From the NCBI GenBank assembly GCA_050292445.1, contig JBNKLQ010000179.1, forward strand, positions 1-13,034: DNA of 13,034 nt, written 5' to 3'. This stretch comes from Leptofilum sp050292445 (GTDB lineage Bacteria; Chloroflexota; Anaerolineae; Promineifilales; Promineifilaceae). Position 1 is the first letter of the stretch. Each line of letters starts with the position of its first letter. This document shows positions 1 through 6,510 of the stretch, piece by piece. The notes under the pieces were generated by a model. The model was not told the DNA's origin, made no database searches, and saw only the letters and a list, made by a program, of their open reading frames with translations. Made by a program: the position numbers and the translations under genes.

Positions 1-1
1 G

Positions 2-1741
2 GACAACGCCCAAGCCATCCTGGATTATTTGCGCCAACAGCAGGAAGCACCCGCCCGCCCACTCAATGAAGCCAAGCTCATCCTCGTTGGGCAGGGGGGC
101 GTGGGTAAAACCTCCATCGTCAAGCGGCTGCTGGGGCAAGGCTTTGACGAAGCAGAAAACCAGACGGAAGGGATCAATATCGAAACCTGGTCGCTGAACG
201 TCAATCGTCCGCAGCAAGGCATCATTCCCATCACCCTCAACATTTGGGATTTTGGTGGTCAGGAAATCATGCACGCCACCCACCAATTTTTCCTCACCAA
301 ACGCAGCCTCTATCTCCTTGTCCTCGACGCCCGCCAGGGGGAAGATGAGGGGCGCGTGGAGTATTGGCTGGCGCTCATCAACAGCTTCGCCCCTGATGCC
401 CCCGTCCTCATCGTCATCAACAAATCAGACCAGCACCACCTGGACATCAACCGGCGCGGCCTGCAGGAAAAATATCCAGCGATCAAAGGGTTCATCCGCA
501 CCTCCGCCCGCAGCGGCCAGGGGGTTGATCAGCTCAAAACCGAAATCGCCGACCTCCTGGCCACGATGGAACACGTAGACACCGCCTTCCCCGCCAGCTG
601 GATGCGTGTCAAAACCGATCTCGTCGCTATGCAGGCCCAGCGCCACTTTCTTCCCTACGACGAATACGAGGGCCTTTGCCGCCAACACGGCATCGCCGAA
701 GAAAGTAGCCAGACCACGCTGGTCCGCTTTCTGCATGATTTGGGCATCGTCCTCAACTTCACCGACGACGACCGCGTCCGCGATACCAGCGTCCTCAATC
801 CCAACTGGGTGACGGGCGGCATCTATGCCCTGCTCAACAGCGAACCGTTGCAGCAAAAGCAGGGCATCCTGGTGCGCAACCAGGTGCGCGACCTGCTTTC
901 CCGTGATGATTACCCCAGCCAACAACAACGCTTCCTGCTGGACATGATGACCAAGTTTGAGCTGGCCTTTGGCCTGCCGGGTGGCCAAACGCTCCTCATC
1001 CCCGATCTCATCAGCAAAGAGCAGCCCGATTTTGAATGGGATGATGCCAACGCGCTCCAGTTCGCCTACCAATACAGCGTCCTGCCGCGCAGCATTTTGC
1101 ACCGCTTCATGGTGCGCCAGCACCAGCGCGTGGACCCCGAAATCCGCTGGCGCACTGGCGTTATGCTGCACCACGACGGTTTCACCGCCCTCATCAAAGC
1201 CGACATCAAAGCGGCTACCATCCGCATTTCCATCATCGGCGATGGGGACCGCCGCCAGTTCCTCTACTCTCTCCGCCTGGAATTTGCGGGCATCCACGAC
1301 ACCATCCAGGGCACCAAACCGCGCGAGGTCGTGCCCATCCCTGGCCATCCAGACGCGCAGCCGATTGACTATGCCTACCTGGAGCAGCTCGAAAAAATGA
1401 AGATGGCTACCGTGCCCCACCACTCCCAAAACGGGGAAGTGATTATGCTCGACGTTCAAGAACTGCTCAACGGCGTCAGCACAACAGAAATGCGGCAAGC
1501 TGGCCTCCCCACCCGCCGCGAAGTTCTGTCTGGCTTGAAAACGGCGTTCAATGAAGATGAGTTTAACGAATTGCTACTTGTTTTGAATATCGATCAAGGT
1601 GCTTTGGCTGGAGAATCGCTTCATGGCAAGATGACAGATTGTGTGGCATATGTGGAGCGAAACGGCCGTTTCCAAGACCTCGTCACTGCAATTGCCAGCA
1701 AAAGACCCCACCTGTTTGACGATTCTAAGCGTTTCGCTTGA
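2..1741 (+). CDS. Roco (Roc-COR) family GTPase with C-terminal effector-associated domain, 5' end outside the window
   Basis: The frame is open to the left edge, so this is the C-terminal part of a larger protein; the upstream part would be expected to hold leucine-rich repeats. The visible protein starts with the linker AILDYLRQ...RPLNEAKLILVG that typically precedes a bacterial Roc domain. Roc motifs are clear: P-loop GQGGVGKTS (nt 89-115), switch II DFGGQE (248-265), NKSD (419-430) and TSARSGQG. A COR region follows to about nt 1490 (for example RFLHDLGIVLNF and VLNPNWVTGGIYALLN). The last 70 or so residues (nt about 1515-1720) resemble an effector-associated/bacterial death-like domain: an F-E-EF-EL helix, D..AL.GE, then CVAYVERNGR..DLV..I...RP. 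Roco proteins are GTP-regulated dimers, and EAD-type domains are known as adaptors in NTPase-based conflict systems. The base composition drops from about 60% to about 40% GC near nt 1540. A partner effector is not visible. The family call is firm; the EAD call is by pattern only. Confidence 0.9.
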   Translation, partial: DNAQAILDYLRQQQEAPARPLNEAKLILVGQGGVGKTSIVKRLLGQGFDEAENQTEGINIETWSLNVNRPQQGIIPITLNIWDFGGQEIMHATHQFFLTKRSLYLLVLDARQGEDEGRVEYWLALINSFAPDAPVLIVINKSDQHHLDINRRGLQEKYPAIKGFIRTSARSGQGVDQLKTEIADLLATMEHVDTAFPASWMRVKTDLVAMQAQRHFLPYDEYEGLCRQHGIAEESSQTTLVRFLHDLGIVLNFTDDDRVRDTSVLNPNWVTGGIYALLNSEPLQQKQGILVRNQVRDLLSRDDYPSQQQRFLLDMMTKFELAFGLPGGQTLLIPDLISKEQPDFEWDDANALQFAYQYSVLPRSILHRFMVRQHQRVDPEIRWRTGVMLHHDGFTALIKADIKAATIRISIIGDGDRRQFLYSLRLEFAGIHDTIQGTKPREVVPIPGHPDAQPIDYAYLEQLEKMKMATVPHHSQNGEVIMLDVQELLNGVSTTEMRQAGLPTRREVLSGLKTAFNEDEFNELLLVLNIDQGALAGESLHGKMTDCVAYVERNGRFQDLVTAIASKRPHLFDDSKRFA

Positions 1742-1791
1742 TAGGGCCTCGTTGGGTTAAAATCGAACGGAAATCATATTTGACACGTGTG

Positions 1792-1820
1792 GTAGGGGCG
1801 AACCGCCGGGTCGCCCTTAC
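1792..1820. repeat. REP-like palindrome in the gap before the hydrolase gene
   Basis: Arms GTAGGGGCGA and TCGCCCTTAC can pair over 10 positions (one G-T wobble) around a GC-rich loop. The palindrome ends directly against the Shine-Dalgarno sequence of the next gene, so a transcript hairpin here could affect translation. Similar GTAGGGGCG...CGCCC(C/T)TAC palindromes are common scattered intergenic repeats in many bacteria (from memory). Only one copy is in this window, so repeat status cannot be shown here. Confidence 0.6.
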
Positions 1821-1827
1821 AGAAGGA
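1821..1827 (+). promoter_or_regulatory. Ribosome binding site fixing the TTG start of the hydrolase
   Basis: AGAAGGA lies seven bases before the TTG at 1835. No ATG in this frame gives a full alpha/beta hydrolase fold with a comparable site, so this site supports the TTG start. Confidence 0.65.
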
Positions 1828-1834
1828 CAGTAAG

Positions 1835-2665
1835 TTGATTGATTCCATTCCCTTCATTGATTTTGGAGGTAACGGCCGTATTCTCCATTTCGCCCATCCC
1901 AACGCCTACCCACCGGCCGGGTTTCGCCAATTTTTGGAACCGCTCACGGCGGACTACCATGTGTACGCCATCGAGCATCGCCCGCTGTGGCCCGGCTCCC
2001 GGCCCGAAGAGATGACCGGTTGGCGCATCATTGCCGATGATCTGATTCGCTTTTTTGACCAGATGGGCTGGCAGCAGGTGATTGGCGTGGGACATTCGTT
2101 GGGGGCGGTGGCGACATTGTATGCGGCCGTTTCCCGGCCAGACCTCTTTTCGCAGTTAATCCTGATTGAACCGGTTATGCTGCCCCCAACCATCCTACAA
2201 AAAATTGCCGAAAATCCCGATGCCCCGGCGTTTAGCAAGATGGTGGATGGTGCCCTCAAGCGGCGCACCCGCTGGGCCAGCCGTGAAGTGGCCTTTGACC
2301 GCTTCCGGCGAAAGTCTGTCTTTCGCCGCTTTTCTGATGCGGCGCTGTGGGATTATGTCAATTCGGCCACGCGAGACGCTGGCAACGGTTCGTTTGAGTT
2401 GGTTTATCCGCGTGAGTGGGAAGCCCGCTTTTATTCGATGCCGCCCTTTACCGTGTGGGAGGCGATAAAGCAGCTGACGCAGCCCACGCTGGCCATCCGT
2501 GCCGCCGAGACGGACACGGTGTTCCCTCAAGCGTGGCAGCTGTGGCAAGAATTGCAGCCAACCGCCACCTTTGTAGAACTGCCCGATTGTGGCCATATGT
2601 TGACCTTGGAACGGCCGTCTCAAGTCGCCGCCATTATCCAAAATTACCTTAACCAAGCCACATGA
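1835..2665 (+). CDS. Alpha/beta hydrolase fold protein
   Basis: A 276-residue protein starting at TTG. It has the alpha/beta hydrolase pattern: an N-terminal HFAHPNAYPP segment (oxyanion-side loop), the nucleophile elbow GHSLG with Ser88, a late acidic residue in AAETDTVF (Asp227 or Glu225), and the catalytic His254 in PDCGHMLTLERP. The length and order Ser-Asp-His fit the Abhydrolase_1/6 superfamily. There is no signal peptide or membrane segment, so it should act in the cytoplasm. The substrate cannot be told from the sequence; esterases, lipases, lactonases and dehalogenases share this plan. The TGA stop overlaps the ATG of the next gene (ATGA), so the two are very likely one translationally coupled operon. 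Two ACGGCCGT palindromes lie inside the gene. Confidence 0.88.
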   Translation: MIDSIPFIDFGGNGRILHFAHPNAYPPAGFRQFLEPLTADYHVYAIEHRPLWPGSRPEEMTGWRIIADDLIRFFDQMGWQQVIGVGHSLGAVATLYAAVSRPDLFSQLILIEPVMLPPTILQKIAENPDAPAFSKMVDGALKRRTRWASREVAFDRFRRKSVFRRFSDAALWDYVNSATRDAGNGSFELVYPREWEARFYSMPPFTVWEAIKQLTQPTLAIRAAETDTVFPQAWQLWQELQPTATFVELPDCGHMLTLERPSQVAAIIQNYLNQAT

Positions 2666-3456
2666 TGATACAACTCACCACCTGTCAGGCGGCCAACACC
2701 CATGCCGTCACCGAAGCCATCGCCAATTACCTATCCCAGCAGCTTAAGCTAGAGACCCGATTTGTCATTGAGCCACCGTGGGAAGAATGTTTGCAGTACG
2801 TTTTGGCCGGGCAAATTCAAATTGGCTGGATGTGCGGCTATCCATATGTACAAACAGTGGCCAAACCAGAGCCGCCGGTGGAACTGCTGGCGCTGCCGGT
2901 GTTCGCCGGAGAACGGTATGAAAATCGGCCCGTTTATTTTTCTGATGTAATTGTGCGACGGGACAGTCCAATTACCAAGTTTGAAGACTTGCGCGGGGCC
3001 ACATGGGCTTACAATGAAGCTGGCTCCCAATCTGGCTACCACATCGCCCGCTACAAATTGGCGCAGTTAGGAGCCAACGGCAACTTCTTTAGCAATATCA
3101 TCGCTTCTGGGGGACATTTGCGCTCCTTGCAAATGGTGTTAGCGGGGGAAGTTGACAGCGCAGCTATCGACAGCACCGTGATGGATGCGGCATTGTGCGA
3201 TGATTCGGACCTGGTAAACCAAATTCGCATAGTCGAGGCGCTTGGCCCCAGCCCGATTCCCCCCTGGGTGATCCACAAAAGTGTGCCAGCCCCACTGCGC
3301 CAATCGATCCGGCAGGTGCTCACGAAAATGCACCTGAACCCAGCCGGACAAGAGATTTTGGCTGTGGGACAGATGGTGCGGTTTGAAACGGCCGTTGACG
3401 CCCACTACGATCCCCTGCGCCAGATGCTCCACGACGCCCAACACATTCAGCTTTAG
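2662..3456 (+). CDS. PhnD-like substrate-binding protein without signal peptide
   Basis: A 264-residue protein of the PhnD / phosphate-phosphonate periplasmic binding superfamily. Supporting stretches are the early IQIGWMCGYPYVQ region, the DVIVRRDSPITKFEDLRGATWAYNE hinge (split here as VIVRRDSPITKFEDL and RGATWAYNE), SQSGYHIARYKLAQLG, and the ligand-side motif GGHLRSLQMVLAGEVDSAAID. The N-terminus (MMIQLTTCQAAN) starts straight into the first beta strand, with no signal peptide or lipobox, which is unusual for a transporter binding protein. No permease or ATPase gene is nearby. Translation probably starts at ATG 2662 within the ATGA overlap, or at the adjacent ATG 2665. It may be a cytoplasmic ligand-binding protein partnered with the hydrolase (inference). 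Its stop overlaps that of the convergent next gene by four bases. Confidence 0.82.
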   Translation: MMIQLTTCQAANTHAVTEAIANYLSQQLKLETRFVIEPPWEECLQYVLAGQIQIGWMCGYPYVQTVAKPEPPVELLALPVFAGERYENRPVYFSDVIVRRDSPITKFEDLRGATWAYNEAGSQSGYHIARYKLAQLGANGNFFSNIIASGGHLRSLQMVLAGEVDSAAIDSTVMDAALCDDSDLVNQIRIVEALGPSPIPPWVIHKSVPAPLRQSIRQVLTKMHLNPAGQEILAVGQMVRFETAVDAHYDPLRQMLHDAQHIQL

Positions 3457-3968
3457 TCGATCGAAGGCACAGCTGGAAAGCGGCGCACCAGCAGGTAAAC
3501 TAACACGCCCACTGGCCCGACAAACCCGATGAGCGCGATGATGACGGCCGTAATCGGCCGTTTGACGGCGCGCTGCGTCGCATCCAAAAAGACCCACCGC
3601 GCCATGAACATGTCCCCTACCACCAGATGCGCCCATCCGTGAAGCGTAGCATACTCTGGAAAACGGCCGTACATCTCCGAAAGAAACTGCACGGTAGAAT
3701 GGTTAAAGAGGCCTCTGGTAATGTACAATTCTCGCCACAAACCCAGCACATCCGGCCGGAGAATCAGCACAATCAACAGTAAAAACAGGACGTAAATACC
3801 CACGGGCATTGTGATGGGCCACAATGAAGCCATAATCCGCTGGGTGCGGCTGGAGCCAGGAGCGAAAATCATCAGCGAGTAAAAAGGTATTACTGACAGG
3901 GTAATGGCGATAAAGAATATCGTGCTAAGTGAATTGGCTGTTTCTATCTGGTTTATCAGCATTCCCAT
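3453..3968 (-). CDS. ABA4-like (DUF4281) integral membrane protein
   Basis: A protein of 171 residues from the ATG at 3968; the frame stays open further upstream but that extension is polar and unlike the family. About four membrane segments are visible, near residues 14-36, 52-70, 110-130 and 139-162. The sequence matches the ABA4/DUF4281 pattern: VIPFYSLMIFAP near the N-terminus, then HGWAHLVVGDMFMARWVFLDA in segment three. In plants ABA4 is needed for neoxanthin formation; in bacteria its role is not settled, and no carotenoid gene is in this window. An alternative start is ATG 3962, two codons later. The gene contains two ACGGCCGT palindromes. It is downstream of the zinc-ribbon gene on the same strand, with a possible weak terminator between them. 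Confidence 0.75.
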   Translation of the reverse strand: MGMLINQIETANSLSTIFFIAITLSVIPFYSLMIFAPGSSRTQRIMASLWPITMPVGIYVLFLLLIVLILRPDVLGLWRELYITRGLFNHSTVQFLSEMYGRFPEYATLHGWAHLVVGDMFMARWVFLDATQRAVKRPITAVIIALIGFVGPVGVLVYLLVRRFPAVPSID

Positions 3969-3992
3969 AAAAACGCGCTCGCTTCTTACGGC

Positions 3993-4028
3993 AAAAAAAA
4001 CGAGATGAAAGCAGATAGAATAATCTGC
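3993..4028 (-). terminator. Possible weak intrinsic terminator after the zinc-ribbon gene
   Basis: On the minus strand a perfect 6-bp stem GCAGAT/ATCTGC with a 6-base loop (plus-strand 4011-4028) is followed, after ten bases, by a run of eight T (plus-strand A run 3993-4000). The gap between stem and T run is longer than usual. One arm uses bases of the 23-bp repeat at 4022. Confidence 0.35.
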
Positions 4029-4044
4029 GAAATCTGTGGATAAA
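4022..4044. repeat. 23-bp intergenic repeat, copy 1, containing a DnaA-box sequence
   Basis: The sequence is AATCTGCGA followed by AATCTGTGGATAAA. It matches the copy at 5081-5103 at 22 of 23 positions. Bases 4035-4043 are TGTGGATAA, the reverse complement of the consensus DnaA box TTATCCACA. The unit is itself two near-copies of AATCTG(C/T)G. It ends three bases from the stop codon of the zinc-ribbon gene. Confidence 0.8.
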
Positions 4045-4047
4045 ACT

Positions 4048-4269
4048 TTATTCCCGGCGCAGGAACAGTTTTTTACAGTTGGGGCAGCGCCAGGCAGCTT
4101 CCCCTTTCTCCAACGGGAAAATCGGCACAAAAAAGAGTGTAAAGTAGCGTTTGTTGCGCACCGGTTCCATCGTCACCACATCGCCGCAGTAACGGCAGGT
4201 GGTGGTTTGTTTGCTGGCGCTGCTGTCTGGCACCACGCGCCCCTTTGTTCCAAAAATGATGATAGCCAT
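4048..4269 (-). CDS. Small zinc-ribbon protein (zinc_ribbon_15-like)
   Basis: A 73-residue protein. It begins MAIIIFGTKGRVVP, has a first metal knuckle CRYC (Cys25, Cys28), the family-typical segment KRYFTLFFVPIFPL, and a second knuckle CPNC (Cys62, Cys65). The four cysteines should bind one zinc ion. Order and length fit the small bacterial zinc-ribbon family that starts with an IFGT+G+ motif. The ATG at 4269 is chosen because a good ribosome site (GAGGAAG) sits four bases upstream and because the homologous part starts exactly there, although the frame is open much further. It is probably cytoplasmic; its function is unknown. Confidence 0.82.
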   Translation of the reverse strand: MAIIIFGTKGRVVPDSSASKQTTTCRYCGDVVTMEPVRNKRYFTLFFVPIFPLEKGEAAWRCPNCKKLFLRRE

Positions 4270-4272
4270 AAG

Positions 4273-4280
4273 CTTCCTCA
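4273..4280 (-). promoter_or_regulatory. Ribosome binding site fixing the start of the zinc-ribbon gene
   Basis: On the minus strand TGAGGAAG stands three bases before the ATG at 4269. It decides against the long upstream extension of the frame to 4593, which would run antisense through the divergent neighbour. Confidence 0.65.
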
Positions 4281-4363
4281 ATCCATTTAGTTTGCAACAT
4301 TTTACCTGCTTTTTGGTATGAAAGGGTAAAGCAAGTTGGCAAATAATGCCTATAGAGGTCATC

Positions 4364-5044
4364 ATGTCTACTTTTGAAAAATCATTGGTTGTGGGGATTG
4401 GCATTGTGGGGGCGTTGGTGTTGTGTTGTTTGGGAGCAATTTTAGGCGCATCTTTTGTGAATAATCGCGAGGGTGGGCGACAAACGGCCGTTACCAACCA
4501 AACCAATCCCGTACCGCAAGCCATTGCCTCGCCAACGGCCGTTCCCACCCTGCCTGCTGTTGATTTCCCTGAAATTTCTCCTGATGCCACCAATCTGACC
4601 GCACTCTCCGCCTACGCTGAAGAGATAAAACCAATTTTGGAAGAAGGACTAACAGCCGCCGAGCGTGATGGGCAAATTTTGGAAGCAGGCAAGAACGATC
4701 CGGCGGCGCTGTGTGGCGGCAGCCAGGTAGCCCATCCCACGTTTGTCGCCGATGCCGCCGTGATGGACCGGCTGCAAACGGAGCTACGGCAAATTGAGGC
4801 TCCGGCCGAAGCGACGGCGCAAATCCACAAACCGCTCAGCGACAGCATCAACCTCTGGGGGGAGGCGCTGGATAATTTGAACAAATCATGTGAAACGGCC
4901 GTTGCCGCCGAGCGAGATTTGCTAAGAGTGGGTGCCTCTTTACAAGTTGGCGGGGCCATCCTCAACTTCCACGTTGCCAGCGATAACTTTTGGCGGTTGG
5001 TGGTGGTGTATGGTTTGGAGGCGATTGTGGGGCCGAGACCTTGA
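4364..5044 (+). CDS. Membrane-anchored protein of unknown function
   Basis: I do not recognise a family. The protein is 226 residues from ATG 4364, preferred over ATG 4346 because AGAGGT lies just ahead of it at 4354-4359. A single hydrophobic segment at residues 8-32 (LVVGIGIVGALVLCCLGAILG) should anchor it in the membrane with the rest outside. A Thr/Pro/Asn-rich linker (about 41-66) leads to a mostly helical domain (about 78-222) with two cysteines (Cys117, Cys176) that could form a disulfide. The LCC in the membrane segment is not a proper lipobox. The gene is divergent from the zinc-ribbon gene and convergent with the exporter gene. Three ACGGCCGT copies all read as Thr-Ala-Val. Confidence 0.75.
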   Translation: MSTFEKSLVVGIGIVGALVLCCLGAILGASFVNNREGGRQTAVTNQTNPVPQAIASPTAVPTLPAVDFPEISPDATNLTALSAYAEEIKPILEEGLTAAERDGQILEAGKNDPAALCGGSQVAHPTFVADAAVMDRLQTELRQIEAPAEATAQIHKPLSDSINLWGEALDNLNKSCETAVAAERDLLRVGASLQVGGAILNFHVASDNFWRLVVVYGLEAIVGPRP

Positions 5045-5046
5045 GC

Positions 5047-5078
5047 GGATGACAAGGTGACACGATGAGGGGGTGACA
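5047..5078. repeat. Degenerate 8-bp tandem repeat (NGRTGACA x4)
   Basis: Four head-to-tail octamers: GGATGACA, AGGTGACA, CGATGAGG and GGGTGACA. They lie in the gap between two convergent genes, two bases after the stop of the membrane-anchored protein, and run almost directly into the 23-bp repeat at 5081. Confidence 0.65.
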
Positions 5079-5080
5079 AA

Positions 5081-5103
5081 AATCTGCGTAATCTGTGGAT
5101 AAA
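5081..5103. repeat. 23-bp intergenic repeat, copy 2, containing a DnaA-box sequence
   Basis: AATCTGCGT followed by AATCTGTGGATAAA, 22 of 23 bases identical to 4022-4044. The DnaA-box sequence is at 5094-5102. As with copy 1 it is placed just past the stop codon of a minus-strand gene (here five bases) and in the same orientation relative to it. Confidence 0.8.
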
Positions 5104-5108
5104 TTTCT

Positions 5109-6410
5109 TTAAGCAGCGGCCGCTTTGATCGCCTCGTCGGCCATGTCGCTGGTGTATTGGCGCAGGCGTGGGTAACGCCAGGCGATGAGTGCCGTGAGCA
5201 GCACCGTGGCCAGCCCTCCCGTCACAATCGCCACCGGTGCGCCAAACACCGAGGCTACCAGTCCCGCTTCCAGTTCACCCAGCTGCGGACCACCCATAAA
5301 AAAGACCATGTTTACGCTCGTCATCCGCCCCCGCAAATGGTCCGGCGTTAGCAGCTGGCGCAGCGTTCCCCGAATGACAGTCGACACGGTGTCCCCAGCA
5401 CCCGTCAGGCCAAACAACACGTAAGACAGAGCAAAGTTGGTAGAAAGGCCAAACAGCGCCGTGGCCACGCCGTAGACGGCCACGCTGACCAACAGCACCA
5501 CCCCCTGACGGCGAATATCGTGCCGCAGGGCGACAATTGCTCCGGCAATCAGCGCGCCAACTGGCTGGGCTGTGGCCAAAAAGCCATATCCTTCCACCCC
5601 CAGCTTCAGCACATCGGTGGCTACAATGGGCAGCATCGTCCGTGCTGAAGCAAAAAAGGTAGCAAAAAAGTCTAGCAGCATGGTGCTGCGGATGAGGCGC
5701 GTTTTAAGCGTAAAGCGCACGCCTTCTACCAGCGCCGCCCAGCCCAGACCTTGCCCAACGGAAACGGCCGCTTGCCCCCGATACTCCATCAGCAGCAGCG
5801 AAACAATCACCGCCCCAAACGAAAACGCATCAATGGCGTACACCACGCCCACATCAAACTGCCCCACCAGCAGACCAGACAAACCCGGCCCGACAATGGT
5901 GGCAATTTGCCACAAAACGGTGTTAAGCGTGACGGCATTGGCCAGATGTTCGCGGGGCACCAGGTTAGGCACGATCGATTGCCTGGCTGGTTCGTCAAAA
6001 GCAGAAGCCGCAGCTAAAGTCGCGCTGAGTAGGTAAATGATGGGGATTGTAATGCGATCGGTGAAGGTGAGGATGGCTAAGGTGGCGGAGAAAATGGCTG
6101 CGGCCGTTTGCACCCAAATGAGCAGCGTGCGGCGGTCCCGCGAATCGGCCAGCATGCCGCCCAGCAGGGCAAAAATAATGATGGGTATGACCCGGGCCAG
6201 CCCCAGCGAACCCAAACCAATGGCGCTGGCATTCAGTTCCAGCGGGTGGCCGAAAAATTCCACGCTGTAGGTTTGCCCGCGCAGCAGCTCAAACACATGC
6301 CAGCTAATGGCAATCTGCTGCATCTGCGAGCCCATTGTGGAGAGTAAGCGGCCAAACCACAGCAGGCGAAAATCACGATGTTGCAGCGCCACCAGGCGAG
6401 GTTGTTTCAT
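5109..6410 (-). CDS. MFS exporter, MFS_3 / EntS-like family
   Basis: A 433-residue membrane protein, the usual length for a 12-helix major facilitator. The N-terminus (LVALQHRDFRLLWFGRLLS, then ISWHVFELL) is typical of MFS_3 transporters. Loop 2-3 motif A appears as GGMLADSRDRRTLL (residues 84-97). The segment DEPARQSIVPNLVP...LANAVTLNT and the late PDHLRGRMTSVNMVFFMG...LGELEAGL block are hallmarks of this group. Family members export siderophores or drugs by proton antiport; the substrate here is unknown. Start ATG 6410 is the first in frame and has only a weak ribosome site. A strong terminator ends 11 bases before it, so it probably has its own initiation or depends on read-through. No ACGGCCGT copy occurs here, though near-matches do. 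Confidence 0.9.
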   Translation of the reverse strand: MKQPRLVALQHRDFRLLWFGRLLSTMGSQMQQIAISWHVFELLRGQTYSVEFFGHPLELNASAIGLGSLGLARVIPIIIFALLGGMLADSRDRRTLLIWVQTAAAIFSATLAILTFTDRITIPIIYLLSATLAAASAFDEPARQSIVPNLVPREHLANAVTLNTVLWQIATIVGPGLSGLLVGQFDVGVVYAIDAFSFGAVIVSLLLMEYRGQAAVSVGQGLGWAALVEGVRFTLKTRLIRSTMLLDFFATFFASARTMLPIVATDVLKLGVEGYGFLATAQPVGALIAGAIVALRHDIRRQGVVLLVSVAVYGVATALFGLSTNFALSYVLFGLTGAGDTVSTVIRGTLRQLLTPDHLRGRMTSVNMVFFMGGPQLGELEAGLVASVFGAPVAIVTGGLATVLLTALIAWRYPRLRQYTSDMADEAIKAAAA

Positions 6411-6420
6411 GCCAAATTCC

Positions 6421-6455
6421 CAAAAAAGAAGACCTCTATCTGGCCGATAGAGGTC
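6421..6455 (-). terminator. Strong intrinsic terminator of the secreted repeat protein gene
   Basis: On the minus strand a perfect 10-bp stem (GACCTCTATC / GATAGAGGTC, plus-strand 6431-6440 and 6446-6455) with a 5-base loop is followed at once by TTCTTTTTT. It lies 55 bases beyond the stop of the upstream gene and ends 11 bases before the ATG of the exporter gene. Confidence 0.88.
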
Positions 6456-6510
6456 AAAGATTGAGCTGATCGTACATCAGGTCAATGTAGTCGCCAACAA
6501 CGTGTGGTTG

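Noticed and set aside
425..1498. 357-codon open frame on the minus strand inside the Roco gene
   Set aside because: It is a GC-rich shadow of a clearly coding plus-strand frame with GTPase motifs; its product has no recognisable domain or ribosome site.
1780..1785. Perfect TTGACA in the gap before the hydrolase gene
   Set aside because: No -10-like hexamer lies 16-18 bases downstream; that stretch is the GC-rich palindrome.
4270..4363. Divergent promoter such as TTGCAA (4292) with TATGAA (4317)
   Set aside because: The spacer is 19 bases and the matches are partial, so I could not call a promoter in this gap with confidence.
4022..5103. Possible replication origin because of two DnaA-box sequences
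   Set aside because: Only two boxes about 1 kb apart, no AT-rich unwinding region and no dnaA/dnaN genes; they are part of an intergenic repeat.
5109..5122. NotI-like GCGGCCGC and other CGGCCG near-matches counted as the iterated palindrome
   Set aside because: They lack the flanking A/T of ACGGCCGT, so they were left out of the count of 21.
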